A stretch of 64,000 bases of DNA. Source: Xylanibacillus composti (GTDB taxonomy: Bacteria; Bacillota; Bacilli; Paenibacillales; K13). Position numbers and translations under genes: made by a program. Positions 25,553 to 35,508 of this stretch are shown here, one piece after another. Under the pieces are notes generated by a model, which saw only the letters and a list, made by a program, of their open reading frames with translations, was not told where the DNA came from and did not search any database. Numbering within the stretch: the stretch's first letter is position 1; each line of letters begins with the position of its first letter. The stretch covers positions 1 to 64,000 of the forward strand of contig NZ_BOVK01000007.1 in NCBI RefSeq assembly GCF_018403685.1, read 5' to 3'.

Positions 25553-26465
25553 GGATACACCTCACCAGGCCATGCCGCAGCTCGCGCGCCGGCGGCAGCT
25601 CGTGCAAGCAGGCTTCGGTCGCGGCGGGACAGCGGGGCGCGAAGGCGCAAGCGTGCGCCAGCTCGCCGGGCTGCGGCGGCGCTCCCGCAAGCGGGGCGAA
25701 GCCGTTTTGCGGGAGCGCGCGCCAAAGCGCCTGCGTATACGGATGGCGCAGACCCGCAGGCTCGTCTGTGAAATCGGCGGCGCGCGCAATTTCGACGATC
25801 GTCCCGGCATACATGACGGCGACATGATCGGCAATGGTCAGGGCTGAAGCGATGTCATGCGAGATGAGCAGCACGCCGCAGCCCTCGTCCGCCAACTCGC
25901 GGAACCGTCCGAGCGCCTCGCGCATCACCGCCGGGTCCAGCCCCGGCGTAGGCTCGTCTGCGATCAGCAGCCGGGCGCCGCTGGCAGTCGCTGCGGCAAC
26001 GAGCACGCGGCGGGCCATGCCGCCCGACAGCTGGAACGGGTACTGCCGCCCGACCTTCTCGCCGAGCCGATACCGCCGGAAGCTCTCCCGCTGCGCCTCG
26101 CGCTTGTCGCCTCGCTTCACGGCATGCCGGACTTGCCGGCCAACAGGCATTAGCGGATCGAGATAGGTGACAGACTGCGGCACCAGCGCGATTTCCCGGC
26201 CGCGCAGCTCCGCCTGCCGCTGCGGTGTCAGCCGTTCGCCCGCGTACAGAAGCGACCCGCTCACCTCCGCGTGACGCGGAAGGATGCCCAGAATGGCGTG
26301 CGCCAGCAAGCTCTTGCCCGCTCCGCTCGCGCCAAGCACAGCGACAACCTCTCCTGTATTTACTGTCAGCCGCAGCTGCTGCAGCACAGGCATGCGGCGG
26401 CGCCGAAACCAGCCTTCATTTTGCACAAAAGACACGGATAAGTCGTTCACTTCCAGCAAGGTCAT
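25542..26465 (-). CDS. nikD: Nickel ABC importer ATPase, NikD-like
   Basis: A 307-residue ATPase with Walker A GASGAGKSLLAHAI, Q-loop VPQSVTYLDPL, signature LSGGMARRVLVAAAT, Walker B LLIADEPTPGLD and the C-terminal oligopeptide-transporter extension with cysteines (CAFAPRCPAATEAC), which in related ATPases can bind a cluster. It starts 29 bases after nikC and overlaps nikE. Confidence 0.87.
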   Translation of the reverse strand: MTLLEVNDLSVSFVQNEGWFRRRRMPVLQQLRLTVNTGEVVAVLGASGAGKSLLAHAILGILPRHAEVSGSLLYAGERLTPQRQAELRGREIALVPQSVTYLDPLMPVGRQVRHAVKRGDKREAQRESFRRYRLGEKVGRQYPFQLSGGMARRVLVAAATASGARLLIADEPTPGLDPAVMREALGRFRELADEGCGVLLISHDIASALTIADHVAVMYAGTIVEIARAADFTDEPAGLRHPYTQALWRALPQNGFAPLAGAPPQPGELAHACAFAPRCPAATEACLHELPPARELRHGLVRCIHAS

Positions 26466-26494
26466 CGGATGATCACCACCTTGGTATAATACGT

Positions 26495-27463
26495 CTATTC
26501 ATGCGCATGCCGGGGATCTATCCGTCGGCGCAGCGTATCGCCGAGCCGGTCGAAGCAGCGCACAACAATCAGCAGGCTAAGTCCGGGGAACAAGGCGAGC
26601 CACCACATGCCTGTCGACAAATACCGCATCGATTCGGCCAGAATGATGCCGATTGCCGGCTGCTGCGAGGAGAGCCCTAATCCGAGAAAGGTGACGCCTG
26701 CTTCATGCAGAATGGCATGCGGGATGATCAGCAGAAGACCGATCAACAGCTGCGGCGCCAGATGCGGCATCAGATGATGCAGGCCGATCCACAAGCGGCT
26801 TTTGCCGAGGCGGCGGGACACTTGAACATATTCCGCCTGCCTGAGCTGCATCACTTCGGCCCGAATTACCCGCGCCAGGCTTGGCCAATGGGTGAGGGCC
26901 ACGCCGAGCAGCACACCCTTCGCGCCTCCTCCAAGCATAAAGGAAATCAGGATCAACAACACCAGATGAGGCACGCTCAAAAACAGATCGATCAGCCAGG
27001 AAACCGCACGGTCGGCCCATCTTCCCGCTGCCGCCAGCAAGCCGAGGATGGCGGCAATGGCCGTGCTTAGCAAGCCGGCGGCAATGCCAACCTGCAGGCT
27101 GAGCTTCAAGCCTTGCAGCGTGCGGATCAGCATGTCTCTTCCCAGCCAGTCTGTGCCGAACCAGTGCGCAAGCGACGGCGGCAGATTGCGCAGCCCAAGC
27201 TCGCTTGCAACCGACTGGCCGCTCGCCCACCACGCGCCGCATCCGAACAGCAGCAGAATGAGGACTGGGCCAGCCAACCGCATCCAAACCTGCACCATTC
27301 GGGACAAAGGGCGTTCCTCCACCTGCGAGTGGTTCGGCCGTTCCTCTCCCTGCGGCGTGGAGCCGCTCGATCTTCTCCCTACGGGGAAGCCGGCGCTGCC
27401 GGAGGACGAATTGGCGGAATCGGCCAAGTCGGACTGGTTGTTCCGATCAGATCCGTTCACCAT
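26495..27463 (-). CDS. nikC: Nickel ABC importer permease, NikC-like
   Basis: A 322-residue permease with the DppC/NikC features HWFGTDWLGRDMLIRTLQG and the EAA loop EYVQVSRRLGKSRLWI. A hydrophilic N-terminal stretch of about 58 residues, Ser- and Glu-rich, precedes the first membrane helix; part of it may not be translated, because RMVQVWMRLAGPV offers an internal start. It overlaps nikB by 7 bases. Confidence 0.85.
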   Translation of the reverse strand: MVNGSDRNNQSDLADSANSSSGSAGFPVGRRSSGSTPQGEERPNHSQVEERPLSRMVQVWMRLAGPVLILLLFGCGAWWASGQSVASELGLRNLPPSLAHWFGTDWLGRDMLIRTLQGLKLSLQVGIAAGLLSTAIAAILGLLAAAGRWADRAVSWLIDLFLSVPHLVLLILISFMLGGGAKGVLLGVALTHWPSLARVIRAEVMQLRQAEYVQVSRRLGKSRLWIGLHHLMPHLAPQLLIGLLLIIPHAILHEAGVTFLGLGLSSQQPAIGIILAESMRYLSTGMWWLALFPGLSLLIVVRCFDRLGDTLRRRIDPRHAHE

Positions 27464-28446
27464 GCTTTCTCCCCCCTCGTGCGCGGATCAACGAGACGGT
27501 AGAGCAAGTCCGCAAGCGCATTGCCGCAGAACACAAACACTGCGCTGAACAGGACGATCCCGAGCAGCAGCGGAACATCGCCGCGCAGACCGGCCTCAAC
27601 CGTTGCATGTCCAAGCCCCGGGTAAGCGAACACCTGCTCAGCTAGGACCGCTCCGCCGAACAGCTCGCTGAAGGAGGCGAACTGCAGGCTGATGGCTGGC
27701 AGCGCGATATTCCGCAAGCCATGCCGCCGGACGAGGAGCCAACCGCGTTCTCCTTGCGCACGCGCATACAGCACATAGTCGCTCTCCAGCACCTCGATCA
27801 GCTTCTGGCGGGTATGGAGCGCAATCGCGGAGATGCCGACAAGACTCAGCGTCAGCGCCGGCAGCGCCATATGGTGAAGGCGGTCCCACACACTCACCTG
27901 CTCCCGCAGCAGACCGGCCGGAACGCCAAGGCCAACCGGAAACCAGCCAAGCCATACGGAGAAGGCCAGCAGCAGCAGGATGGCCAGCCAGAACGGCGGC
28001 GTTGAGGCAAGTGTGTAGCAGTACCACTGAATCGCTTTGTCTATCCAGCTGCCCTGCTTCATCGCGGCAAGCACGCCCGCGCCGAAGCCGATCAGGCCCG
28101 AAAGCAGCCAAGCCGCCCCCATCAGCCACATGGACGCAACGAATTTCTCTGCCAGCACTTCCGCCACAGGCATCCGGTAGATCATCGAGACGCCCAGATC
28201 TCCTTGCAGCAGCGAGCCCAGCCATCGTCCAAACCGCTCGAGCGGCGGCCGGTCCAGACCCCAATATGCTGCGATGGCCTCGCGCTGGGCTTCGCCGACG
28301 CGCATCATATCTGCGCCAATATAGGCTTGGATTGGATCGATCGGCGACAGCTCCATGAGCCCGAATGAAATCACGCTGACAGCTGCAAGCAGCAATAAAA
28401 GCCGGACGCCTTTGGCCAGCGCAAAGGACAGCAGGAAACGCATCAT
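27457..28446 (-). CDS. nikB: Nickel ABC importer permease, NikB-like
   Basis: A 329-residue permease of the DppB/NikB type (LMELSPIDPIQAYIGAD, GDLGVSMIYRMPVAEVL, EAA-like region LYARAQGERGWLLVRRHGLRN). ATG 28446 overlaps the nikA stop (ATGATG) and lies 12 bases after GAGGA; ATG 28458 and 28443 are alternatives. About six membrane helices. Confidence 0.86.
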   Translation of the reverse strand: MMRFLLSFALAKGVRLLLLLAAVSVISFGLMELSPIDPIQAYIGADMMRVGEAQREAIAAYWGLDRPPLERFGRWLGSLLQGDLGVSMIYRMPVAEVLAEKFVASMWLMGAAWLLSGLIGFGAGVLAAMKQGSWIDKAIQWYCYTLASTPPFWLAILLLLAFSVWLGWFPVGLGVPAGLLREQVSVWDRLHHMALPALTLSLVGISAIALHTRQKLIEVLESDYVLYARAQGERGWLLVRRHGLRNIALPAISLQFASFSELFGGAVLAEQVFAYPGLGHATVEAGLRGDVPLLLGIVLFSAVFVFCGNALADLLYRLVDPRTRGEKAW

Positions 28447-30038
28447 CGCCACTGCCATTCCTCAATATTGTCCGTTACCGGCCAGCCGTGGCCGTGCGGA
28501 TGGATCTGCTGCCGGCCGATATCCAGTTCCTCCTTGACCAGGTACAGATGGTCCAAATTGACCAGCCATGCCCAAGGCGCGTCTCCCTTCGCGCTCAAGC
28601 CGGTGGTGCCGTCCCACTGAGCTTTTTTCCAGAACGCAATCGCCTCTTCTTCACTAGTCGCATGCTGCGCATCGCGCATATACGCATCGACCGCCATATT
28701 GCTGTAATAACCGGGGTTGAAAAAGTCCACACCGCGGAAGGAGCTGCCATAAACGGCCGCCATCTCCTGCGGATCATGACTGCCCCAGCCCAGCAGAACT
28801 GCGTTCGCATGCATTTGCTTGCGGATGTCGTCCCAGCTCTTGCCTTCCACTTCCATTTCGATGCCAATCGGCCGAATCATGTCCGCGGCCGCAAGCGCCA
28901 GCGATTGTCTGGTGACGTCGCCGGCCGGATACAAGAGGCGAAACCTTGCTTGCAGCTCGCCTTTCTCCAGCACGCCATCGCCGTCTGTATCGACCCAGCC
29001 CGCCTCGGCCAGCAGCTTCTGCGCTTCCTCCGGACGGCCGTCCTCGATGACTGCCTCCTCCTGGAACCAGGGCAAGCCGTCATTCAGCGTATAGGCGGGG
29101 GTGCCGTAGCCCTCCAGGACGCCGTCTACCAGAGCTGCCCGGTCGAGCGCCACGTTGATCGCCCTCCGAATTGCCCGATCCGCCGTGACATCGTTGCCGA
29201 TCGGGTACCCTGCAGCGGTCTCCTCGCCTGCCGGGACATAAGGGAACATGATGCCGCGATTGTCTACGCTGCGGATCGCTTCCAGGCGCATGCCTGGCAC
29301 CTCTTGCTTGCTGAAGGCCGGCGGTATGGCAGCGATATCAACCTGTCCCGCCCGAGCCGCCGCAAACGCCGCATCCTCGGGAAGAAACAGGAATACGAGC
29401 TTCTTGAAATTCGGCTGCGTCCCGTAGTAGTCCGGATTCGCTTCCGCGATCAGCTGCTGTCCTCTGTCCCACTGAACAAGCTTGTACGGTCCCGAGCCGA
29501 TCGGCTGCCGGGCGTAGCGCTCGTCATGCGCATGCGCCGGTACGATCCCCGTAGCTACAAGCATGTGGAGAAAAGCAGACTGCGGCTCCGCCAACCGGAA
29601 CACAACGGTGTACGGCTCCGGCGCCTCCACTGCCATGAGATTGCTTAGATCGATGGTCGAGCCGCTCAATGCCGCTTGCTCGAAGGTATACTGGACATCC
29701 GCTGACGTGAGCGGTTCTCCGTCTGTGAAGAGAACATCCTCCCGAAGAGTTACTGTCCAGCGCAAACCGTCCTCGCTAATCGAATAGTCCGTAGCCAGAT
29801 CCGGCACGAGCTTCATCTCATGGTCCCGCTTGAACAGCGTGCTTTGAAATAGAGGCGAGCCGTAGCGCCCCCATCCTGTTGTCGGGTCGAACCCTTCCTC
29901 GGGTTCCCCGCCTATGGCCAAGATTAACTCCTCTTTCAAGGGGAGCTCTCCGCCCTTGTCCGCTTCGGAACAACCGCTTGCCGCAGCAAGCAGCGTAACG
30001 ACCGCCAGCAGCAGCCCTATTTTTCTATAAAGTTCCAT
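28443..30038 (-). CDS. nikA: Nickel ABC importer substrate-binding lipoprotein, NikA-like
   Basis: A 531-residue SBP_bac_5 lipoprotein. The signal peptide ends with lipobox LAAASGC near residue 23. Family blocks DPTTGWGRYGSPLFQSTLF and LATDYSISEDGLRWTVTLREDVLFTDG follow. It is the first gene of nikABCDE, with nikR behind, so nickel or a nickel complex is the likely ligand. The family also binds peptides and other metal chelates. Confidence 0.87.
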   Translation of the reverse strand: MELYRKIGLLLAVVTLLAAASGCSEADKGGELPLKEELILAIGGEPEEGFDPTTGWGRYGSPLFQSTLFKRDHEMKLVPDLATDYSISEDGLRWTVTLREDVLFTDGEPLTSADVQYTFEQAALSGSTIDLSNLMAVEAPEPYTVVFRLAEPQSAFLHMLVATGIVPAHAHDERYARQPIGSGPYKLVQWDRGQQLIAEANPDYYGTQPNFKKLVFLFLPEDAAFAAARAGQVDIAAIPPAFSKQEVPGMRLEAIRSVDNRGIMFPYVPAGEETAAGYPIGNDVTADRAIRRAINVALDRAALVDGVLEGYGTPAYTLNDGLPWFQEEAVIEDGRPEEAQKLLAEAGWVDTDGDGVLEKGELQARFRLLYPAGDVTRQSLALAAADMIRPIGIEMEVEGKSWDDIRKQMHANAVLLGWGSHDPQEMAAVYGSSFRGVDFFNPGYYSNMAVDAYMRDAQHATSEEEAIAFWKKAQWDGTTGLSAKGDAPWAWLVNLDHLYLVKEELDIGRQQIHPHGHGWPVTDNIEEWQWR

Positions 30039-30060
30039 TTCTCTCTCACTCCCGCTCTAT

Positions 30061-30088
30061 GTAGCACAAATTATATAAATAGTAACAC
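30061..30088 (-). promoter_or_regulatory. Possible nikA promoter with flanking direct repeat
   Basis: Minus-strand TATAAT (30075-30070) is flanked by GTGTTAC (30088-30082) and GTGCTAC (30067-30061), a direct repeat 21 bases apart. No clear -35. A NikR site would be expected here, but the classical NikR palindrome is not seen. Confidence 0.3.
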
Positions 30089-30279
30089 GATTTAACCCCT
30101 GCCGCCACACAAACTCCCAAACTTCTCTTCATTTGCATGTCCTCTTCGTCCTCGTATCGGGTTGGTTGCGTGACTACATGGCTGGCATGCCCCATGTTTC
30201 ATAAACTCTGGAAATTGGCGGCATACTAGGATGGCTGTACGATTACATACAGATTTGGCGATCAAGGGGGATTGGGCAC

Positions 30280-31866
30280 ATGCCAAGCGAACAGAAGGAT
30301 CGATTAGGCGCGGTCTTCTACTTGTCTGTCTGCATTGTCGGGATCTTCGTATTATGGGGCTTTCTGTTTCCCGAGGAACTGAACGATGCGGCCAATGCGG
30401 CGCTTGCGTTCATCACCATGACATTCGGCTGGTTTTATCTGATGGTTACTTTCGTCTTCCTGGTTTTTGCCTTTATTCTGGCCTTTGGGCCGTTTGGACG
30501 CATCCGGCTTGGACAGGACGACGATGAGCCGGAGTATCCTTTTTTCACCTGGCTGGCTATGCTGTTCTCGGCTGGCATGGGGATTGGCCTGGTCTTCTGG
30601 GGAGTGGCGGAGCCGATTTACCACTACCTTTCTCCCCCGGAAGGGCTGGAGGGCGAGACGATTGAAGCGGCCAGAACGTCCCTGCGTTACGTATACTTTC
30701 ACTGGGGACTGCAGCCGTGGGCCATCTACACGGTCATTTCGCTCAGCCTGGCTTATGCCCAATTCCGCAAAGGGCGATCCGGCCTGATCAGCTCGACCTT
30801 TTATCCCTTGCTCGGCGAACGGGTCCATGGACCGCTAGGCAAAGGGATCGACAGCCTCGCCGCCATTGCCACCGCGTTCGGCGTGGCTACCTCGCTGGGG
30901 CTAGGCGCGATGCAGATCAACGGGGGGCTGAGCTACCTGGTCGATTTTCCGCAAAACCGGCTCGTAGAGCTGCTCATCATCCTTACCGTGACCATCCTGT
31001 TCCTCATTTCGGCCTCAACCGGGCTGGACAGGGGCATTCGCTATTTGAGCAACTTGAATTTGGCCGTCGCGTTTTTGCTGCTGGCCTTCGTCATCCTGGC
31101 GGGGCCCACCTTTTTCATCCTCGATGCCTTCACAACAACGATCGGCAGCTATCTGGGAGAGCTGATCCAGATGAGCTTCCGCATGACGCCGTTCTCCCAG
31201 GGAACGTTCGTTGGCGCCTGGACGATTTTCTACTGGGCGTGGTGGATATCCTGGGCGCCATTCGTAGGCAGCTTCATTGCGCGCGTTTCGAAAGGCCGCA
31301 CCATCCGCGAATTTGTCATGGGCGTGCTCTTTGTGCCAACAGCGTTGAGCATGCTTTGGTTCTCAACCTTCGGCGGGACGGCATTGTTCTTCGAAATATT
31401 CGAAGGGCGAAACATTGCCGAGGCCGTGGATGCGGACATTACCTCGGCGCTCTTCATTACTCTGGAGCAGCTGCCGCTCGGCACGATCCTGGTGACGATT
31501 GCTACCTTGTTGATCCTGACGTTCTTCGTCACGTCAGCCGATTCCGCCACGTTCGTGCTCGGGATGCTGACCAGTCGGGGCGTCCTGCACCCGAAAACCA
31601 GCGTCAAGCTGATCTGGGGACTGCTCGTCTCGGCTATTGCGGCGGCGCTGCTGCTTAGCGGCGGACTGAACGGGCTGCAGACGGCATCGATTACGATTGC
31701 GCTGCCATTTGCCGTGATTTTGCTGCTTATGGTATTCTCCACGCACAAGGCGCTGCAAGGCGAGATCCGAGAGCTGCGCCGCAAAGAGAAACGGCGTATC
31801 CGCAAGCTGGAGCAGCTGATTGAGGAGGAAATCGCCAAAAACGGCGACGCTGCGGATGGGCCATAA
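30280..31866 (+). CDS. BCCT-family betaine/choline/carnitine-type transporter
   Basis: A 528-residue, 12-helix sodium-coupled transporter. The family segments GMGIGLVFWGVAEPIYHY, YFHWGLQPWAIYTV and FYWAWWISWAPFVGSFIAR (aromatic betaine-binding region) are clear. The charged C-terminal tail after residue 490, rich in Arg, Lys and Glu, is like the osmosensing tails of OpuD and BetP. Probably imports glycine betaine or related osmolytes. Start chosen after AAGGGGGATTG. Confidence 0.92.
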   Translation: MPSEQKDRLGAVFYLSVCIVGIFVLWGFLFPEELNDAANAALAFITMTFGWFYLMVTFVFLVFAFILAFGPFGRIRLGQDDDEPEYPFFTWLAMLFSAGMGIGLVFWGVAEPIYHYLSPPEGLEGETIEAARTSLRYVYFHWGLQPWAIYTVISLSLAYAQFRKGRSGLISSTFYPLLGERVHGPLGKGIDSLAAIATAFGVATSLGLGAMQINGGLSYLVDFPQNRLVELLIILTVTILFLISASTGLDRGIRYLSNLNLAVAFLLLAFVILAGPTFFILDAFTTTIGSYLGELIQMSFRMTPFSQGTFVGAWTIFYWAWWISWAPFVGSFIARVSKGRTIREFVMGVLFVPTALSMLWFSTFGGTALFFEIFEGRNIAEAVDADITSALFITLEQLPLGTILVTIATLLILTFFVTSADSATFVLGMLTSRGVLHPKTSVKLIWGLLVSAIAAALLLSGGLNGLQTASITIALPFAVILLLMVFSTHKALQGEIRELRRKEKRRIRKLEQLIEEEIAKNGDAADGP

Positions 31867-31879
31867 CCGGCCCTTTTTT
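31858..31879 (+). terminator. Terminator after the BCCT gene
   Basis: GGGCC (31858-31862), loop ATAACC, GGCCC (31869-31873) then TTTTTT (31874-31879). The stem begins inside the last codons. Confidence 0.8.
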
Positions 31880-32432
31880 CTGCATGGTGCATGGAACATA
31901 TACGGGTGTCCTAGCGCGCCGCATTTAGCCGTTTAATTTTACGGGAAAAAGTGGTCTTATCCGCTTCGAAAATACGGCTTCGGTGTAAACAGCGGAAAAA
32001 AATGGTCTTATACTGGCCTAATGAGCAGACAACATGCGCGCTGGGTGGATTTAGGACCAATAAGTTCCGTAATTTTTACGCACCCTGACTCAGTTCCTGA
32101 TATAAGACCGTTCATTCCCGCTAATCAGGTCCCCCCTGCGCCCTGAGCCGAAGAGTGCTCCCAAACTCAAAAAAAACTCCCCGCCTGCAGTCCCGTTGCA
32201 GATGGGGAGGACATTTGTGTGCCAAGCGAGCCAGTCCGCGGCTCCTGTCGGTCCTGGCAGGCCGCTGTCTTGGTCCCTTGTTATGGGCCACTGTACAATG
32301 CCGTCGCATCACCTGCCGCACCGCGATACCCGCTGTGTCTTCGGCGCAACTCTGTACGGTGCCGACGCTTGCACCTGTCGCACCGCGATACCCGCCGTGC
32401 CTTCGGCACAGACGCACCGCAGGTTCAAGCGC
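31880..32432. other. Gene-free stretch with intergenic repeats
   Basis: No credible gene on either strand. It holds two copies of the motif CGGAAAAA-n-TGGTCTTAT (31942-31960, 31993-32011) that recurs inverted near 44.1 kb, an A8 run at about 32169-32176, and a 61-base tandem duplication (32291-32412). Short open frames here follow the repeats and lack RBS. Confidence 0.5.
32291..32412. repeat. Two tandem copies of about 61 bases
   Basis: CTGTACAATGCCGTCG (32291) and CTGTACGGTGCCGACG (32352) begin two copies. Each contains GCACCGCGATACCCGC and a TCTTCGGC/CCTTCGGC segment. They have about 15-20 percent mismatch, so the duplication is old. Confidence 0.6.
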
Positions 32433-35400
32433 TTAAACGGTCTCGATCACAGGCTGCTGCTTCTGCTGTAGCTTCTCTTGCTTCTTCAATTGTTTTTGCA
32501 GCTTTCTCTCCGCCTTATCTTTTTTCCGGTCAGCGCGTCCCTCGAAGAAGTAGTAAAGCACCGGCACCAGCACGAGGCTGACAAACGTCGAGAACGTGAG
32601 TCCGAAGATGACAGCCGTAGCGAGCGGCGTCTGAAATTCAGACGCCTCGCTTCCCCCGATAAACATCGGGATCAAGCCGCCTACTGTAGTCAGCGTGGTG
32701 GTAAAGATCGGACGAAGCCTTAGCTTGGCGCCCTCTACTACCGCCGTGATCACATCATCGTATTCCGCACGGTGCTTGTTGATAAAGTCGATCAGCACGA
32801 TCGCGTTGTTGACAACGATGCCGACCAGCATAACAATGCCGATCATCGCTACCAGATCGAACGTTCGTCCAGTCAGCAGGAAGCCCAGAGCGACGCCGAT
32901 CATCGCAAATGGCAGCGAGAACATGATCAGGAACGGCAGACGCATGCGATTGAACTGAATGGTCAAGATCAGGAACACTGCGGCGAACGAGACGGCTACA
33001 GCGATCAGGAGCTTCTCGAACCCTTCCTGTTGCTGCTGCTGTGTCCCTGACAAGGAGGCGCGCAGCTCGCCCTGATAAGCGCTGACAAAGTTGGTGACCT
33101 GGCTGATGACCGCATTGCGCTGCTCCGAATCGAAATAAATGCTGAGTATCAGCTCATACTCGCCGTCGCGGCGAACACGGCTCGCTTCGGCATCGACTTG
33201 CTCCAACCGGGCGACATCTTCAATCGTCAGGTTCAAATCGCTGCGGATCGGCAGCTGGGCCAGACCATCCGAGCTCTGCCGGTAGATAGCCGGGAAAACA
33301 ATCGAAGCGGTCGTGTCCTTGCCGTCCATCGATACATCGATCTCCGGCACGCCATTCAGAATCAGACTCGTATACTGCTCGACCTCCTGACGGCTTATCC
33401 CATAGTAGGCAAGCTGCTCTTTGGAGAAATGAATGACCCATTCTTTGCTGCCTTCGGTCAGTGACGCTTCTGTACCGGTTACGCCGGGAATGAGCTCGAT
33501 TTCATCTTGCACAGCCGGCACGTGTCTGACCAGGTCCTGCATCGTTGAAGCGGACAAGGCGATCGACATTTGGCCGGAGGTATCTCCTTGCCCTGCTCCA
33601 ATACTCAAGAAGGAATACGGAATCATCCGATCGATCGTCGCTTTGATCTCCGCCGTCATCTCATCGTCGGTTTGCTCCATATCCGCGCGATCCTCGAACA
33701 GCACGATGAACGCGCCGCTGGAGGTGTTCTCGTCGTTTCCCCAATACAGCACTTCCTTGACGCCGTCAATGGGCAGCATGGCCTCGGCCGTCGCGTCCAT
33801 CATCAGCAAATTCGTCTCGTAATCGATATTCTCATCGACTTCAACATTGATGAACAAGCTGCGGTCTGTCACATTCGGAATAAAGCCTTTGGGCACAAAG
33901 GCAATCAGAGAATAGAGCGCGACGACCAGCGCGAGCACGAAGCCAAGCAGCGTGCGCCATCTTCTTCTCAACACATAATGAAGCAGCTTCTCGTAAAAGA
34001 CCAAAATCCGGCTGTCCTTCTTCTCCGCCTTCTCGGACAGCTTCATCCACTTGTTCGCCAGAATCGGAATGACCGTCAGCGCGACGACCAGCGATGCGGC
34101 AAGCGACACAGTTATCGTGAGAGCCAGCTGCTTCATGAACACTCCGATCATGCCGTCGATGAAGGAGATCGGCAGGAACACCGCGATTGTCGTCAGTATC
34201 GACGCCAGCACCGGAGCGAACACTTCTTTCGTCCCCTGCACGACAGCGTCCAGACGGCTTCCGCCCTCCTGCAGCTTGCGGTATATGTTCTCAATGACCA
34301 CGATACAAGCATCCACGATCATCCCGGTGCCGAGGCCAATGCCCATAAGCGTGATAATGTTCAGGCTGTATCCGGCTACAGACATGGCAATCAAGGTGGC
34401 GCAAATGCAGATCGGCATACTGAAGCCGACAATCAGCATCGTGCGCAGATTGCGGAATACCAACAGCAGAATAATCGACGCCAAACCCGCACCGAACATA
34501 ATATTGACAACGAGCTCGCTTATGGCGGTGCCGATGAACGCGGAAGCGTCCCAGGCGTACAAGTACTCCCATCGGGTCTGCTGATCGGCCTGCATGCGGT
34601 TCAACACCTCGTTGACCTTCTGGGACACTTTGACCTCGCTGGCCGAATCGGTAGCGAAAACGTTAATCTCGTAATACGGTTCGCCGTTCATCATCGTGTA
34701 CCGGTGATTGGCGATCATATCGATTTCAACATCCGCCACATCCGCGAGGCGCTCGCCGCTCTGGAAGCGGTGCTGCATCAGCTCATCCATGCTGGTAATC
34801 GACGCTTCACTGCGCACCCGATACTGGCTGCCGTCGTATTCCAGCGTACCGAGCAACGGGGAGGCGAAGCTGCCTCGCAGCTCGTCGACCAATTGGGACG
34901 CATGCTGCAGACTCTTGATCTGGTCCGGCTTGAGCTCAAACTTGAAGCTCTCCTCATATTGATCGAGCGTATGCTCGATTTTGCTGACGCCGTTCACTTC
35001 CCGCAGCGCCGGCACCAGCCTGTCCTTCAGCTCGCTGCGCACCTTGTCCTGCGCCGGATCGTCAGATGTGACGGCGATAACCATAATCACATTATCGCTC
35101 GTGGAGAACTGGCGGACATCGCTGCCCGACAAGTCGAGCGGAACAGCGTTCAGCCGTTGGTTAAGCTCTTCCCGAAGCTTGCCGATTTCATCGTCAGTGG
35201 CAGAATCCTTCATGATGATTTGCAGATTCACATGCTTCGTGGTGGTCGTCGCCTGCACGTTGTTCACGATGCTGTGGCCTTTGACCAAGGTTTCGAGCGG
35301 TATCGTTATTTCCTTTTCCATCGTGTCCAGGTCGGTGTCCTGCTCCACATTGGCGCTGACCAGCAGGAAAGGGGCACTGACATTAGGCTGCAGCTTGATG

Positions 35401-35492
35401 GGCAGCATGAACGCTGACACAACCCCGGATACAAGCACCATCACGGCAACCAAAAACACGGCAAGCGGACGCTGCAACAACATTTTCATCAT
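32433..35492 (-). CDS. RND-family efflux permease (SwrC/AcrB-like)
   Basis: A 1019-residue, 12-helix proton-driven efflux pump. I chose ATG 35492, 16 bases downstream of the adaptor stop, giving MMKMLLQRPLAVFLVAVM; the longer frame overlaps the adaptor gene. Typical segments include FMLPIKLQPNVSAP, TLMGIGLGTGMIVDACIVV with the intramembrane acidic residue, and GGLIPMFIGGSEASEFQTPL. Two large external loops are present. The C-terminal tail is Lys/Gln-rich. In Bacillus the related SwrC exports surfactin and other amphiphiles. It forms an operon with the adaptor. Confidence 0.92.
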   Translation of the reverse strand: MMKMLLQRPLAVFLVAVMVLVSGVVSAFMLPIKLQPNVSAPFLLVSANVEQDTDLDTMEKEITIPLETLVKGHSIVNNVQATTTTKHVNLQIIMKDSATDDEIGKLREELNQRLNAVPLDLSGSDVRQFSTSDNVIMVIAVTSDDPAQDKVRSELKDRLVPALREVNGVSKIEHTLDQYEESFKFELKPDQIKSLQHASQLVDELRGSFASPLLGTLEYDGSQYRVRSEASITSMDELMQHRFQSGERLADVADVEIDMIANHRYTMMNGEPYYEINVFATDSASEVKVSQKVNEVLNRMQADQQTRWEYLYAWDASAFIGTAISELVVNIMFGAGLASIILLLVFRNLRTMLIVGFSMPICICATLIAMSVAGYSLNIITLMGIGLGTGMIVDACIVVIENIYRKLQEGGSRLDAVVQGTKEVFAPVLASILTTIAVFLPISFIDGMIGVFMKQLALTITVSLAASLVVALTVIPILANKWMKLSEKAEKKDSRILVFYEKLLHYVLRRRWRTLLGFVLALVVALYSLIAFVPKGFIPNVTDRSLFINVEVDENIDYETNLLMMDATAEAMLPIDGVKEVLYWGNDENTSSGAFIVLFEDRADMEQTDDEMTAEIKATIDRMIPYSFLSIGAGQGDTSGQMSIALSASTMQDLVRHVPAVQDEIELIPGVTGTEASLTEGSKEWVIHFSKEQLAYYGISRQEVEQYTSLILNGVPEIDVSMDGKDTTASIVFPAIYRQSSDGLAQLPIRSDLNLTIEDVARLEQVDAEASRVRRDGEYELILSIYFDSEQRNAVISQVTNFVSAYQGELRASLSGTQQQQQEGFEKLLIAVAVSFAAVFLILTIQFNRMRLPFLIMFSLPFAMIGVALGFLLTGRTFDLVAMIGIVMLVGIVVNNAIVLIDFINKHRAEYDDVITAVVEGAKLRLRPIFTTTLTTVGGLIPMFIGGSEASEFQTPLATAVIFGLTFSTFVSLVLVPVLYYFFEGRADRKKDKAERKLQKQLKKQEKLQQKQQPVIETV

Positions 35493-35508
35493 TCTCGATA
35501 GCGCCCCC

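Noticed and set aside
28488-29648. 386-codon plus-strand frame opposite nikA
   Set aside because: Antisense shadow; the NikA-like lipoprotein has clear motifs and operon context, and this frame has none.
30039-30279. Riboswitch (cobalamin or NiCo) upstream of nikA
   Set aside because: No conserved core motif or extensive pairing was seen; only a -10 and a short direct repeat.
33570-35417. 615-codon open frame on the plus strand opposite the RND permease
   Set aside because: Low-complexity Arg/His/Gln-rich translation typical of the antisense of a GC-rich membrane-protein gene, with no RBS. The RND gene explains the region.
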